Positions 25,562 through 33,649 of a DNA stretch of 64,000 nt are shown piece by piece. The position numbers were made by a program, and so were the translations under genes. Source of the DNA: Flavobacterium inviolabile (GTDB taxonomy: Bacteria > Bacteroidota > Bacteroidia > Flavobacteriales > Flavobacteriaceae); the NCBI RefSeq assembly GCF_013389455.1, contig NZ_CP058278.1, forward strand, positions 1,302,001-1,366,000. Reading direction: 5' to 3'. Numbering within the stretch: the first letter of the stretch is position 1; each line of letters begins with the position of its first letter. The notes under the pieces are model-generated. The model saw only the letters and a program-made list of their open reading frames with translations. It was not told where the DNA came from and did not search any database.

Positions 25562-25717
25562 GTCCAGGTAGGACGTTCTTTTTGTAAGTAGCCCTTGTGC
25601 GTCAGGTATAGTTCCTTGCTACGGCAGGAACTGATCCGGAACCGCATGGGATACGTTTTGAGCAAGACCCTGGGGAAACCCGTGGGACTATCCGTCTGCG
25701 AACGGCCTTCTGACGGG
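25562..25717. repeat. GC-rich non-coding direct repeat, copy 1
   Basis: About 156 bp (beginning gtccaggtaggacgttcttt) repeated at 25771-25926 with about 90% identity by eye and a 209-bp offset. It is clearly GC-richer than the AT-rich flanks and contains no rightward ORF. Minus-strand frames are open but look like chance. It lies in the 752-nt gap (25545-26296) between fibre genes. Confidence 0.85.
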
Positions 25718-25770
25718 GTTTATCTTTAAAAAATAAAATATTTCGATTAAAACAGTACAATACAACCCTT

Positions 25771-25926
25771 GTCCAGGTAGGACGTTCTTTTTGTATGTAG
25801 CCCTTGTGTGTCGGGTGTGGTTCCTTGCTACCGCAGGAGCTGATCCGGAACCGCATGGGATACTTTTTGAGAAGGACTCTGGGGAAACCCGTGGGACCAT
25901 CCGTCTGGGAACGGCCTTCTGATGAG
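25771..25926. repeat. GC-rich non-coding direct repeat, copy 2
   Basis: Second copy of the element at 25562-25717, with about 15 substitutions of mixed type and no indels seen. The rest of the gap (25927-26296) holds no gene I can support. Its last 30 nt before 26297 match the leader before 31753, showing that leaders were duplicated with the genes. Confidence 0.85.
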
Positions 25927-26296
25927 GGGTGTTTGTACAATCGAAATACGATCAGAATACGCTTTAGGGCAAAGTGCTGATTGCTATTGTAATACCCCAA
26001 ATACACATACAGAAGTACTCCATGCATTTGGGTACCGATATATCCCGGGAATTGAAAACCTCACAATTCCATAGGACCAAACAGTAATCCTGATTGCAGA
26101 CAAGCTCAAACAGGAATTTTTATCGGAAGTAAAACACCAAAATTTTAATTATTGCCTTCATTTCAGAGGCTTTTCCTGGTTTTAAACAGCACAAAACAGC
26201 GGGAATTTAAGGTAAGGTGCAACGGCCATAATGGAAAGTACCTTCTGTATACAACCTACTTTTATAAGGCAGTAATTTTTATCAAATACATATAAT

Positions 26297-26656
26297 ATGA
26301 CAACACCATTTAATGACATACTACAATGGTTCTTACAAGGTAAGAAACCAACGCAGTCAGAGTTTGAAGCAACATTTAGATCTTTCTGGCATAAGGAAGA
26401 AGCCATTCCGGCAACTAAAGTGGATGGTCTTAATCAGGCACTTAGCCAAAAGGCAGGGCAGGCAGAATTTACAGCACACCTCACAGATGGGCAGGCTCAT
26501 ACTGGGTTGTTTGCTGCCAAAGAAAATATAGCGAACAAACAAAATAGCCTGACACCGGACAATACCGGAACAAAGTTTCCTACAGTAGATGCTGTGAATC
26601 AGGCTATAGGAACCATTGGTAATGCTATTGATATAATTAACGGACAAATAGTATAA
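26297..26656 (+). CDS. Fibre N-terminal attachment-module protein, copy A
   Basis: A 119-residue protein. Residues 8-32 form the shared attachment module (LQWFLQGKKPTQSEFEATFR then SFWHKEE). Residues 33-70 look helical, and the C-terminus has TKFPTVDAVNQAIGTIGN. It is closely similar to the product of 31753-32112, and each is followed at once by a BspA-repeat fibre gene (here overlapping at the A of TAATGG). It probably forms the particle-proximal part or adaptor for that fibre. Similar modules begin many Bacteroidetes phage tail proteins. Confidence 0.7.
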   Translation: MTTPFNDILQWFLQGKKPTQSEFEATFRSFWHKEEAIPATKVDGLNQALSQKAGQAEFTAHLTDGQAHTGLFAAKENIANKQNSLTPDNTGTKFPTVDAVNQAIGTIGNAIDIINGQIV

Positions 26657-28167
26657 TGGGAACAATTGCAGATAAACTAACCTATTTAGGACAAACAAAA
26701 ACAGAAATACGCGATGCGATCATTTCAAAAGGTGTAACGGTTCCAGCCGCAACAACCTTTAGAGAATATGCCGGTAAAATCCGTGAGATAACAGCCGGAA
26801 GCGGAGGCGAAAATCCGGTAGTATGGACACGCCCGGCGGATTGGTTGTCCATTGAGAACAGAGTTAAGGAAGGCGATCAGAAATTCGTGGGCTTACACGC
26901 AATATATGAAGACAGTAATTTTATTTCCCTATCGGCTACCGGGAATTATACGGTAGATTGGGGTGATGGCGTTGTCGAAAATTTTGCGTCAGGTGTTCAG
27001 GCCTACCACATTTATACCTACAGCTCTTTTCCGGGAACAGAAACGACGGGCGGTTACCGCCAGGCTATTGTGACCGTTACACCGCAGTCGGGGCAGAATT
27101 TAACGAACGTAAATTTACAGCGAAAGCACAAGCAGGCCGGATTGAATTCGTACAGTACCAGATGGCTGGATATTAGAATGAGCGGACAAAACATGACGAG
27201 CCTTGTTATTGGCGGAGCCACAATAATGCACCGATCTTTAGAAGCATGCTGTTTTTTAGGAAGCAACTTAATAACCGATTTTTCCAAATTCTTTTCAGGA
27301 TGCAGTGCCCTGCAGTCCGTTTCCTTACTGGACACTTCCAAAGGAACGAATTTCAGTAATATGTTCACGTCGTGTACGGCGCTGAAAACCATTCCCTTAT
27401 TGGTTACGTCAAAAGGAACGGATTTTAGTTATATGTTCGAATCATGCGCTTCTTTAAAAACCGTTCCCTTGCTGGATACATCAAACGGAATGAGTTTTAG
27501 CGGCATGTTTTTCGGATGTACTTTACTGCCGGCGGTGCCCTTATTGAATACCGCAAAAGGAACCGATTTTAGTCTGATGTTTTCACTGAGTACCGCTTTG
27601 CAAGCCATTCCGTTACTGAATACTTCAAACGGAGCCGCATTTACCAGCATGTTTGAATCATGCGCTTCTTTGAAAACCGTGCCGTTATTGGAAACGTCAA
27701 AAGGAACCGATTTTAGTTATATGTTCCAGGGCTGTGTTTCCTTACAAACCGTTCCCTTATTTAAAACGTTAAACGGAACGGACTTTAGTAACATGTTTTT
27801 CGGATGTACAGCTTTGCAGACCATTCCACTACTTGTTACGGCAAAGGGAAGCAATTTTAGTAACATGTTCGGATCGTGTGCGGCATTAGAAACACTTCCG
27901 TTACTGAATACTTCCGCCGGAACTAATTTTAGCGGGATGTTCACTAATTGCGGGACATTGAGTAAAGCATCCTTTACAGGAACTAAAAATGTACTTTCCT
28001 ATGCGGGCTGTAAACTTTCCCGAACGGCCTTAGTTGACATCTTTAACAACTTAGCATCCGGAGTATCGTCTAAAACAATAACAATAACAAATAATTGGGG
28101 AGCACCATTATTAACGGCCGGTGAAAAAGCAATCGCTACCGGTAAAGGATGGACCATTGTCGGATAA
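26656..28167 (+). CDS. BspA/DUF285-repeat tail fibre, paralogue 1 (9 repeats)
   Basis: A 503-residue putative receptor-binding fibre. Residues 1-47 form a phage-type leader (MGTIADKLTYLGQTKTEIRD ... TFREYAGKI). Residues about 80-140 are a PKD-like segment (YTVDWGDGVVENFAS). Residues 217-432 are nine 24-residue repeats of the form xxLxTxPLLxTxxGTxFSxMFxxC, the BspA/DUF285 surface-repeat type. The last 71 residues are a conserved cap ending GKGWTIVG. There is no signal peptide, which fits assembly in the cytoplasm. Two paralogues (29935, 32117) share head and cap and differ in repeat number. It is translationally coupled to the preceding module protein. Confidence 0.78.
   Translation: MGTIADKLTYLGQTKTEIRDAIISKGVTVPAATTFREYAGKIREITAGSGGENPVVWTRPADWLSIENRVKEGDQKFVGLHAIYEDSNFISLSATGNYTVDWGDGVVENFASGVQAYHIYTYSSFPGTETTGGYRQAIVTVTPQSGQNLTNVNLQRKHKQAGLNSYSTRWLDIRMSGQNMTSLVIGGATIMHRSLEACCFLGSNLITDFSKFFSGCSALQSVSLLDTSKGTNFSNMFTSCTALKTIPLLVTSKGTDFSYMFESCASLKTVPLLDTSNGMSFSGMFFGCTLLPAVPLLNTAKGTDFSLMFSLSTALQAIPLLNTSNGAAFTSMFESCASLKTVPLLETSKGTDFSYMFQGCVSLQTVPLFKTLNGTDFSNMFFGCTALQTIPLLVTAKGSNFSNMFGSCAALETLPLLNTSAGTNFSGMFTNCGTLSKASFTGTKNVLSYAGCKLSRTALVDIFNNLASGVSSKTITITNNWGAPLLTAGEKAIATGKGWTIVG
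27304..27951 (+). repeat. Nine tandem 72-bp coding repeats (fibre paralogue 1)
   Basis: Nine consecutive 24-codon units, each ending in Met-Phe-x-x-Cys or a close variant, flanked by the Gly-Cys before residue 217 and the cap from residue 433. Confidence 0.9.
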
Positions 28168-28180
28168 AAAAAATAAAAAT

Positions 28181-28348
28181 ATGATAACAAATACAACCGA
28201 ATATTTTGTAGAAATAATTGCCGGAGAAGGAATGGAATTATTTAACGGACAGGAAAAGACCAACAGAGTTACGGCACCTATCGGTACGGATTTGAGTGGC
28301 TGGATCGAAAGAGAACCGGTACCTACTGAAAGTACTCCGGAAGCATAA
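28181..28348 (+). CDS. Small 55-residue protein after fibre 1
   Basis: A 55-residue acidic peptide starting MITNTTEYFVEIIAGEGMEL and ending TESTPEA, 13 nt after the fibre gene. The start at 28181 follows the stop of the fibre gene and suits the conserved block; the frame is open back to 28121 inside that gene. Degraded copies of its 5' part lie at 28453-28497, 31595-31620 and 33565-33615, so it was duplicated with the fibre genes and mostly lost. Function is unknown; a small fibre-assembly partner is possible. Confidence 0.5.
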   Translation: MITNTTEYFVEIIAGEGMELFNGQEKTNRVTAPIGTDLSGWIEREPVPTESTPEA

Positions 28349-28452
28349 GCTGCCGGGCAGGAGCGAAGAACTTGACGGAACGCGATTCCGGACAGAAAAA
28401 AGCGCCATAGTTACACAAAAGCTGGATTATTTATAGATAAAAGAGCAGCAAC

Positions 28453-28497
28453 AGAATAAAAATACAACCGGATATATTGTCGAAATAACAGGAATTT
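28453..28497 (+). pseudogene. Decayed copy of the 55-residue ORF
   Basis: The bases around aatacaaccggatatattgt followed by cgaaataacagg align with the start of 28181-28348 (aatacaaccgaatattttgt, agaaataattgccgg). There is no start codon or sustained frame. Confidence 0.5.
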
Positions 28498-28518
28498 TAA
28501 AAAATAAAGCACTTTAAT

Positions 28519-29853
28519 ATGACAAGTTTAACAGAAATGAAAAACTGGTTTAAAACCGGTTTCAAACCAACACAAATGCAATTTTGGTTGTCATGGGACT
28601 CGTTTTGGCATAAAGAAGAGATTATCCCGCAGGCCAATATTCTATACCTCGAAACCGATCTTGAAAATAAAGCGAATCTAAAAGGAGAAAATACCTTTAC
28701 AGACAAGCAGACGATACAAGGCGATTTAGAGTTAAAAGGTAATGTCAAACCAGGCTTCGAATGGTATTCAAGCTTTGGCGGATCTGAAACGGGGAATATG
28801 TATTTTGACAGTATTAATCCGACACCGGAATATCCGGAGTTTGACGGTTTATTCTTTTTTGCTCTTGATCCGGGTAGCTTTGATGAAAATATCCAAAGTG
28901 AAACAATTACCGTACGCTTATCGGTTGACGATCATTCCGGAAACTACGTTTTTACCAAGAATGACCATTTTGCAGCGACAACCGGTTATGGTCCTACGTG
29001 GACAATGCCTGCGTTAACAGGCTACACCAATATTTATTTGGATGGAGCAACCGTACATAGAATAGCGCCTAACGCGGTTAAATTGAACCTGCCGGCGGAT
29101 ACCGACTATATGGGCGGATTCCTGTATGATAATGTAGTCCGGGTACAACCCGACGGAACGCTAAAAGCGGCAGCGCCGGGAATTCCGGATATCGATAGCA
29201 TACTTGCGGCAAGCGGGAATACCATAAATGCAGATGTCGATTTCAGAACGAACGATAACCACAACAGAAATCAGGTAAACGGCGAAGGCTCTTTGATTGC
29301 CTATAATGCAAATGATGGCTCGGGTAACGACAGGTTTGCCTCTTATACCTTGAACGGAGTACGCTTTGAATCGCACTACAATAACCCTTCCTGCCGGTAT
29401 GCAGTATCGGTAATTCCAAACATGGCACAGGGAAATAGTAATCCGGCCGAGGTAGTATTGCCTAAAAAGAGCGGGCATTTGCCGGTTAAATCAGAACTGC
29501 CGGCATTGATCCACCGAACGATTGCTACTACGGCAGCAACATTAACGGATTCGCAGTTAAATACCCTGATAACCCCGCTGGACAACAGTGGTGGTGATTA
29601 TAGAGCATTGCACACAACGCTGGTTTATAATGGTACTGCAAATGCTACCTGGGCAATTCCGGCAGAGAATTTTAGCAGCTACAGGTACACGATTATCAAC
29701 AATACCGGACACTCCATAACCATTAACAGGGTTGGAATAACGACCTTTTGGGTAGCAGGAGTATCGAATACTTCGGTAACGATACCGGCAAATGGTTGGG
29801 CGGAAATTATTGGCAGCGAAAAAGAAAACCGGTTCTATTTCAGAATTTTTTAA
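28519..29853 (+). CDS. Tail fibre protein with FWHK attachment module (444 residues)
   Basis: A 444-residue fibre candidate. Residues 5-34 are the attachment module (MKNWFKTGFKPTQMQFWLSW then DSFWHKEEIIP) and a short helical linker (YLETDLENKAN) follows. The body (about 75-330) is beta-rich with repeated short strands. The C-terminal part (from about 350) has the look of a beta-sandwich or knob (YTIINNTGHSITINRVGITT). No enzyme motif is seen. It is close in head sequence to 33650-36526. It probably attaches to the baseplate and binds a surface ligand (inference). Confidence 0.7.
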   Translation: MTSLTEMKNWFKTGFKPTQMQFWLSWDSFWHKEEIIPQANILYLETDLENKANLKGENTFTDKQTIQGDLELKGNVKPGFEWYSSFGGSETGNMYFDSINPTPEYPEFDGLFFFALDPGSFDENIQSETITVRLSVDDHSGNYVFTKNDHFAATTGYGPTWTMPALTGYTNIYLDGATVHRIAPNAVKLNLPADTDYMGGFLYDNVVRVQPDGTLKAAAPGIPDIDSILAASGNTINADVDFRTNDNHNRNQVNGEGSLIAYNANDGSGNDRFASYTLNGVRFESHYNNPSCRYAVSVIPNMAQGNSNPAEVVLPKKSGHLPVKSELPALIHRTIATTAATLTDSQLNTLITPLDNSGGDYRALHTTLVYNGTANATWAIPAENFSSYRYTIINNTGHSITINRVGITTFWVAGVSNTSVTIPANGWAEIIGSEKENRFYFRIF

Positions 29854-29934
29854 AAAGAATGATAAAATCAGCTTTAATGATCGAAACAGGACCGGGATAA
29901 CAATCGGAGAATACTAACGGATAAACAGTAGGGA

Positions 29935-31593
29935 ATGGGAACAATTGCAGATAAATTAGCATATTTAGGACAAACAAAAGCCGAAATACGGGATGCGATC
30001 ATTTCAAAAGGCATCACGGTTCCTGCAGAAACTGCTTTTCGGGAGTATGCCGGTAAGATCCGTGAAATAACCTCAGAAGAAGGAAACACAAATCCTGCGG
30101 AATGGACACGTCCGGCCGATTGGCTGCCGATAGCACACAAAGTGGTTGCCGGCGATCAGAAGTTTGTGGGTTTACACGCGATCTATGAAGACAGTAACTT
30201 TGTTTCCCTGACTGCTACCGGAAATTATACGGTGGATTGGGGTGATGGCCTGGTCGAAAATTTTACATCGGGAGCTCAGGCGTATCATCTATATTCCTAT
30301 GATGCTTTTCCGGGAACAGAAACGGCAGGCGGTTACCGCCAGGCTATAGTTACAGTTACACCACAGGCCGGACAGAACCTGACGGGTATCAATTTACAAA
30401 AAAAGCACAACCAGGCCGGATTGAATAATCTTTATAACAGCGGGTGGCTGGATATCAGGATAAGCGGGCAAAACATAGCAAGCCTTATTATTGGCGGACA
30501 AACCATCTACCATAGATGTTTAGAGTCTTTTTGTTTTGTAGGCAATAATGCAATAACAGATTTTAACCGTTTTTTTTCGGGATGTTATGTGTTGCAATCC
30601 ATCCCCATGTTGGATACTTCTAACGGGACGGATTTTAAATATATGTTTCAGGTTTGTACTTTACTGCAATCCGTTCCTTTGCTCGATACTTCCAAAGGCA
30701 TTAACTTTAGTAGTATGTTCCAGAGTTGTATTGCGCTGCAAACGCTTCCATTGTTTAACACTGCTAAAGGAACTGTTTTTGGTAATATGTTCCAGGATTG
30801 CATTTCCTTAAAAACCGTCCCGTTTTTTGATACGGCAAAAGGAACGGACTTTCGTTATATGTTTCAAAACTGTAAGTCATTGCGAACGGTTCCTCTATTT
30901 GATACTTCTATGGGAATTAATTTTAGTAGTATGTTCCAGAGCTGTACCGCATTGCAAGAAATACCCTTATTGAATACGGTAAAAGGAACTAACTTTAATA
31001 ACATGTTTTCCTCAAATACCTCCCTGCAAACGGTTCCGTTATTAAACACAGCAAATGGAACAGATTTTAGCGGCATGTTTTCTATGTGTTACAACTTACA
31101 AACCGTTCCCTTATTGGATACGGCAAAAGGGACTAATTTTAGTAGCATGTTTACCTCAAATGCGTCCTTACAGGCAATACCCTTATTGGATACAGCAAAC
31201 GGTACTAATTTTGGTAGCATGTTTAGTGGCTGTACACTATTACAGACCATTCCGTTATTGGATACTTCAAAGGGAACAGAGTTTAGTGTCCTGTTTTCGG
31301 GATGTTATGCATTGGAAACGCTTCCGCTATTGAACACTTCAAACGTTGCTCGTTTTGACAGCATGTTTACCAATTGCGGGACATTGAGCAAAGCGTCATT
31401 CTCAGGAACCAAAGAAAATATTTCCTATACAGGCTGCAAGCTTTCCCGGACAGCTTTGGTCGCTGTTTTCAGCAACCTGGCCTCGGGTGTGGTCGCTAAA
31501 ACCATTACCATCACGAATAACTGGGGCGCAGCATTACTAACAGCAGAAGACAGGGCTGTCGCTACCGATAAAGGATGGACTATCGTGGGATAA
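29935..31593 (+). CDS. BspA/DUF285-repeat tail fibre, paralogue 2 (11 repeats)
   Basis: A 552-residue paralogue of 26656-28167. It has the same head (MGTIADKLAYLGQTKAEIRD), PKD-like segment (YTVDWGDGLVENF), repeats at residues 218-481 (eleven of 24 residues) and a 71-residue cap ending DKGWTIVG. Here the preceding gene is the 444-residue fibre instead of a 119-residue module protein. The 49-residue length difference from paralogue 1 is explained by two extra repeats (48 residues). It is a putative receptor-binding fibre. Confidence 0.78.
   Translation: MGTIADKLAYLGQTKAEIRDAIISKGITVPAETAFREYAGKIREITSEEGNTNPAEWTRPADWLPIAHKVVAGDQKFVGLHAIYEDSNFVSLTATGNYTVDWGDGLVENFTSGAQAYHLYSYDAFPGTETAGGYRQAIVTVTPQAGQNLTGINLQKKHNQAGLNNLYNSGWLDIRISGQNIASLIIGGQTIYHRCLESFCFVGNNAITDFNRFFSGCYVLQSIPMLDTSNGTDFKYMFQVCTLLQSVPLLDTSKGINFSSMFQSCIALQTLPLFNTAKGTVFGNMFQDCISLKTVPFFDTAKGTDFRYMFQNCKSLRTVPLFDTSMGINFSSMFQSCTALQEIPLLNTVKGTNFNNMFSSNTSLQTVPLLNTANGTDFSGMFSMCYNLQTVPLLDTAKGTNFSSMFTSNASLQAIPLLDTANGTNFGSMFSGCTLLQTIPLLDTSKGTEFSVLFSGCYALETLPLLNTSNVARFDSMFTNCGTLSKASFSGTKENISYTGCKLSRTALVAVFSNLASGVVAKTITITNNWGAALLTAEDRAVATDKGWTIVG
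30586..31377 (+). repeat. Eleven tandem 72-bp coding repeats (fibre paralogue 2)
   Basis: Eleven consecutive 24-codon units of the xxLxTxPLLDTxxGTxFxxMFxxC type. Units 6 and 8 end in Asn instead of Cys. Confidence 0.9.
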
Positions 31594-31594
31594 A

Positions 31595-31620
31595 ACCGGA
31601 TAGACTATCGGAATAACCAG
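31595..31620 (+). pseudogene. Remnant of the 55-residue ORF after fibre 2
   Basis: aaccggatagactatcgg and the following aataaccag resemble the remnant at 28453-28497 (aaccggatatattgtcga, aataacagg). It sits directly after the fibre stop, the same relative place as the intact gene after fibre 1. The match is short. Confidence 0.3.
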
Positions 31621-31752
31621 TATTTAAAAAGCCATCTTCAGGCATCGGAACCTGACCAGGACAAAACCGAAAACTATAAAAGGAAGCAGGCTACCTCTTG
31701 GGGTAGTGGATCCCTATGGCGTAATAATTTCATCAAATACAGAGCATATAAT

Positions 31753-32112
31753 ATGATAACACCATTTAATGACCTGCTACAATGGTTCTTACAGGGTAAG
31801 AAACCGACGCAGTTACATTTTGACGCAACATTCCGGTCTTTTTGGCATAAGGATGAGGTAATTCCAGCGAATAAAATCGATGGTTTGGAACCGATGCTTA
31901 ACCAAAAGGCCGGACAGGTACAATTTACAGCACACCTCACAGACGAGCAGGCTCATACTGTTCTGTTTGCATCTAAAGAAAATAGTGGATACAAACAAAA
32001 TAGTCTGACGCCGGATGGCACGGGAACAAAGTTTCCCACAGTGGATGCGGTAAATGGGGCCATAGGAACTATAGGGAATGCTATGGATATCATTAACGGA
32101 CAAATAGTTTAA
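31753..32112 (+). CDS. Fibre N-terminal attachment-module protein, copy B
   Basis: A 119-residue paralogue of 26297-26656, with the module LQWFLQGKKPTQLHFDATFR followed by SFWHKDE, and the same C-terminal TVDAVNGAIGTIGNAMDIIN. Its leader (atcaaataca...atataatATG) is shared with copy A, so a block of leader, module protein and fibre was duplicated. The fibre gene follows after 4 nt. Confidence 0.7.
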   Translation: MITPFNDLLQWFLQGKKPTQLHFDATFRSFWHKDEVIPANKIDGLEPMLNQKAGQVQFTAHLTDEQAHTVLFASKENSGYKQNSLTPDGTGTKFPTVDAVNGAIGTIGNAMDIINGQIV

Positions 32113-32116
32113 CAGG

Positions 32117-33556
32117 ATGGGAACAATTGCAGATAAACTAACCTATTTGGGCCAGACGAAAGCCGAAATAAGGGAGGCTATCATTTTAAAAGGCGTTACG
32201 GTTCCTGCGGAAACCACCTTTAGGGAATATGCCGGTAAGATTCTTGAAATAACGACAGCGGATAACGAAAAAGATCCGCTGGAATGGGTGCGCCCTGCAG
32301 ATTGGTTACCCATAGAAAACAAGGTAGTGGCCGGCGATCAGAAATTCGTGGGCTTATATGCGGTATTGGAAGATAGTAACTTTATTTCGCTTGCTGCTAC
32401 AGCAGATTATACGGTAGATTGGGGTGATGGTGTTGTTGAAAATTTCGCCTCCGGAGTTACGGCCTATCATACCTATTCGTATGGCTCTTTTGAAGGAACG
32501 GAAACGACAGGCGGTTGCCGGCAGGCTATTGTTACGATTACGCCTCAGGCGGGCCAGAATCTGACCGGTATCAATTTGCAGCGAAAGCACAAACAGGCTT
32601 TCCTGAATTTTTACAGTTCCGGATGGATGGATATCAGGCTAAGCGGAAAAAACATGACGAGTCTCGCTATTGGCGGATCAGTAATGTATCACGGATATTT
32701 AGAAGCGTTTTGTTTTTTAGGCAATAATGCAATGACCGACTTCCGTAAATTGTTTCAGGGATGCAGTCTGCTGCAATCCGTTTCATTATCGGATACCTCA
32801 AACGGAACGAATTTTACCAATATGTTCGCCTCCTGTACAGCACTGGAAATAGTGCCCCTGTTTGATACTTCAAACGGAACAGATTTCAGTTATATGTTCA
32901 GATCCTGTACTTCATTGCAAAAAGTGCCCTTATTTGATACGGGAAAAGGACTTTTTTTTACGAATATGTTTGCCTCATGTGCGGCATTAAAAACCGTTCC
33001 GCTATTCAATACATCCAATGGCGTGAGCTTCAATGCCATGTTCCTGGGATGTACTGCTTTACGAACCATTCCTTTATTTGATACGTCAAAAGTGACGGGC
33101 TTTATTGCCACGTTTTTAGGATGTACATCCTTACGAACCGTTCCCTTATTGAATACTGTAAGTGGAACCGAATTCAACAGTATGTTTTTTGAATGTACTG
33201 CCTTGCGAACCGTTCCGCTGTTGAATACGGTAAATGGAACAGATTTCAGTATCATGTTTCATTCATGCGGTAAACTGGATATTGTTCCGGCATTGAATAC
33301 GTCTAATGGAACAAATCTCACCGACATATTCATCAATTGCGGCTCCTTGAGTAAAGCGGCGCTCTCAGGAACGAAAAATACAATTACGTATGCTAATTCA
33401 AAACTGTCACAAAGTGCCTTGGTTGATATATTCAACAACCTGGCATCGGGTGTGGCGTCAAAAACCGTAACCATTACCAATAACTGGGGTTCTTCATTAC
33501 TCACTGCAGAAGAAAGGGCTATTGCGACCAATAAAGGATGGACAATTGTCGGATAA
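32117..33556 (+). CDS. BspA/DUF285-repeat tail fibre, paralogue 3 (8 repeats)
   Basis: A 479-residue paralogue of the fibres at 26656 and 29935. Head MGTIADKLTYLGQTKAEIRE, PKD-like segment YTVDWGDGVVENF, eight 24-residue repeats at 217-408 and the 71-residue cap ending NKGWTIVG. It is exactly 24 residues (one repeat) shorter than paralogue 1. Repeat 5 departs most from the consensus (DTSKVTGFIATFLGC). Putative receptor-binding fibre. Confidence 0.78.
   Translation: MGTIADKLTYLGQTKAEIREAIILKGVTVPAETTFREYAGKILEITTADNEKDPLEWVRPADWLPIENKVVAGDQKFVGLYAVLEDSNFISLAATADYTVDWGDGVVENFASGVTAYHTYSYGSFEGTETTGGCRQAIVTITPQAGQNLTGINLQRKHKQAFLNFYSSGWMDIRLSGKNMTSLAIGGSVMYHGYLEAFCFLGNNAMTDFRKLFQGCSLLQSVSLSDTSNGTNFTNMFASCTALEIVPLFDTSNGTDFSYMFRSCTSLQKVPLFDTGKGLFFTNMFASCAALKTVPLFNTSNGVSFNAMFLGCTALRTIPLFDTSKVTGFIATFLGCTSLRTVPLLNTVSGTEFNSMFFECTALRTVPLLNTVNGTDFSIMFHSCGKLDIVPALNTSNGTNLTDIFINCGSLSKAALSGTKNTITYANSKLSQSALVDIFNNLASGVASKTVTITNNWGSSLLTAEERAIATNKGWTIVG
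32765..33340 (+). repeat. Eight tandem 72-bp coding repeats (fibre paralogue 3)
   Basis: Eight consecutive 24-codon units between a conserved head and cap; the length matches 8 x 72 bp exactly. Confidence 0.9.
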
Positions 33557-33564
33557 AATAAAAA

Positions 33565-33615
33565 GAGGATCACAAATACAAACCGGATTTTGCAGCGATA
33601 ATTACCGGAAGACAC
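33565..33615 (+). pseudogene. Decayed copy of the 55-residue ORF after fibre 3
   Basis: ggatcacaaatacaaaccgg and the following attttgcagcgataattaccgg align with the start of the intact gene at 28181 (tgataacaaatacaaccgaa, tattttgtagaaataattgccgg). The ATG is replaced by agg and the frame is lost. Confidence 0.5.
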
Positions 33616-33649
33616 AATAAACAGGAACGTAAATAATAAAAAACATTAT

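Noticed and set aside
25562..25926. Template/variable repeat pair of a diversity-generating retroelement
   Set aside because: Differences are not limited to A positions, neither copy lies in a coding 3' end, and no reverse transcriptase gene is in the window.
25602..26027. Minus-strand 141-codon ORF across the GC-rich repeat
   Set aside because: Composition is Pro/Arg/Ser/Cys-rich as expected from reading GC-rich non-coding DNA, and it spans both repeat copies and unrelated flank.
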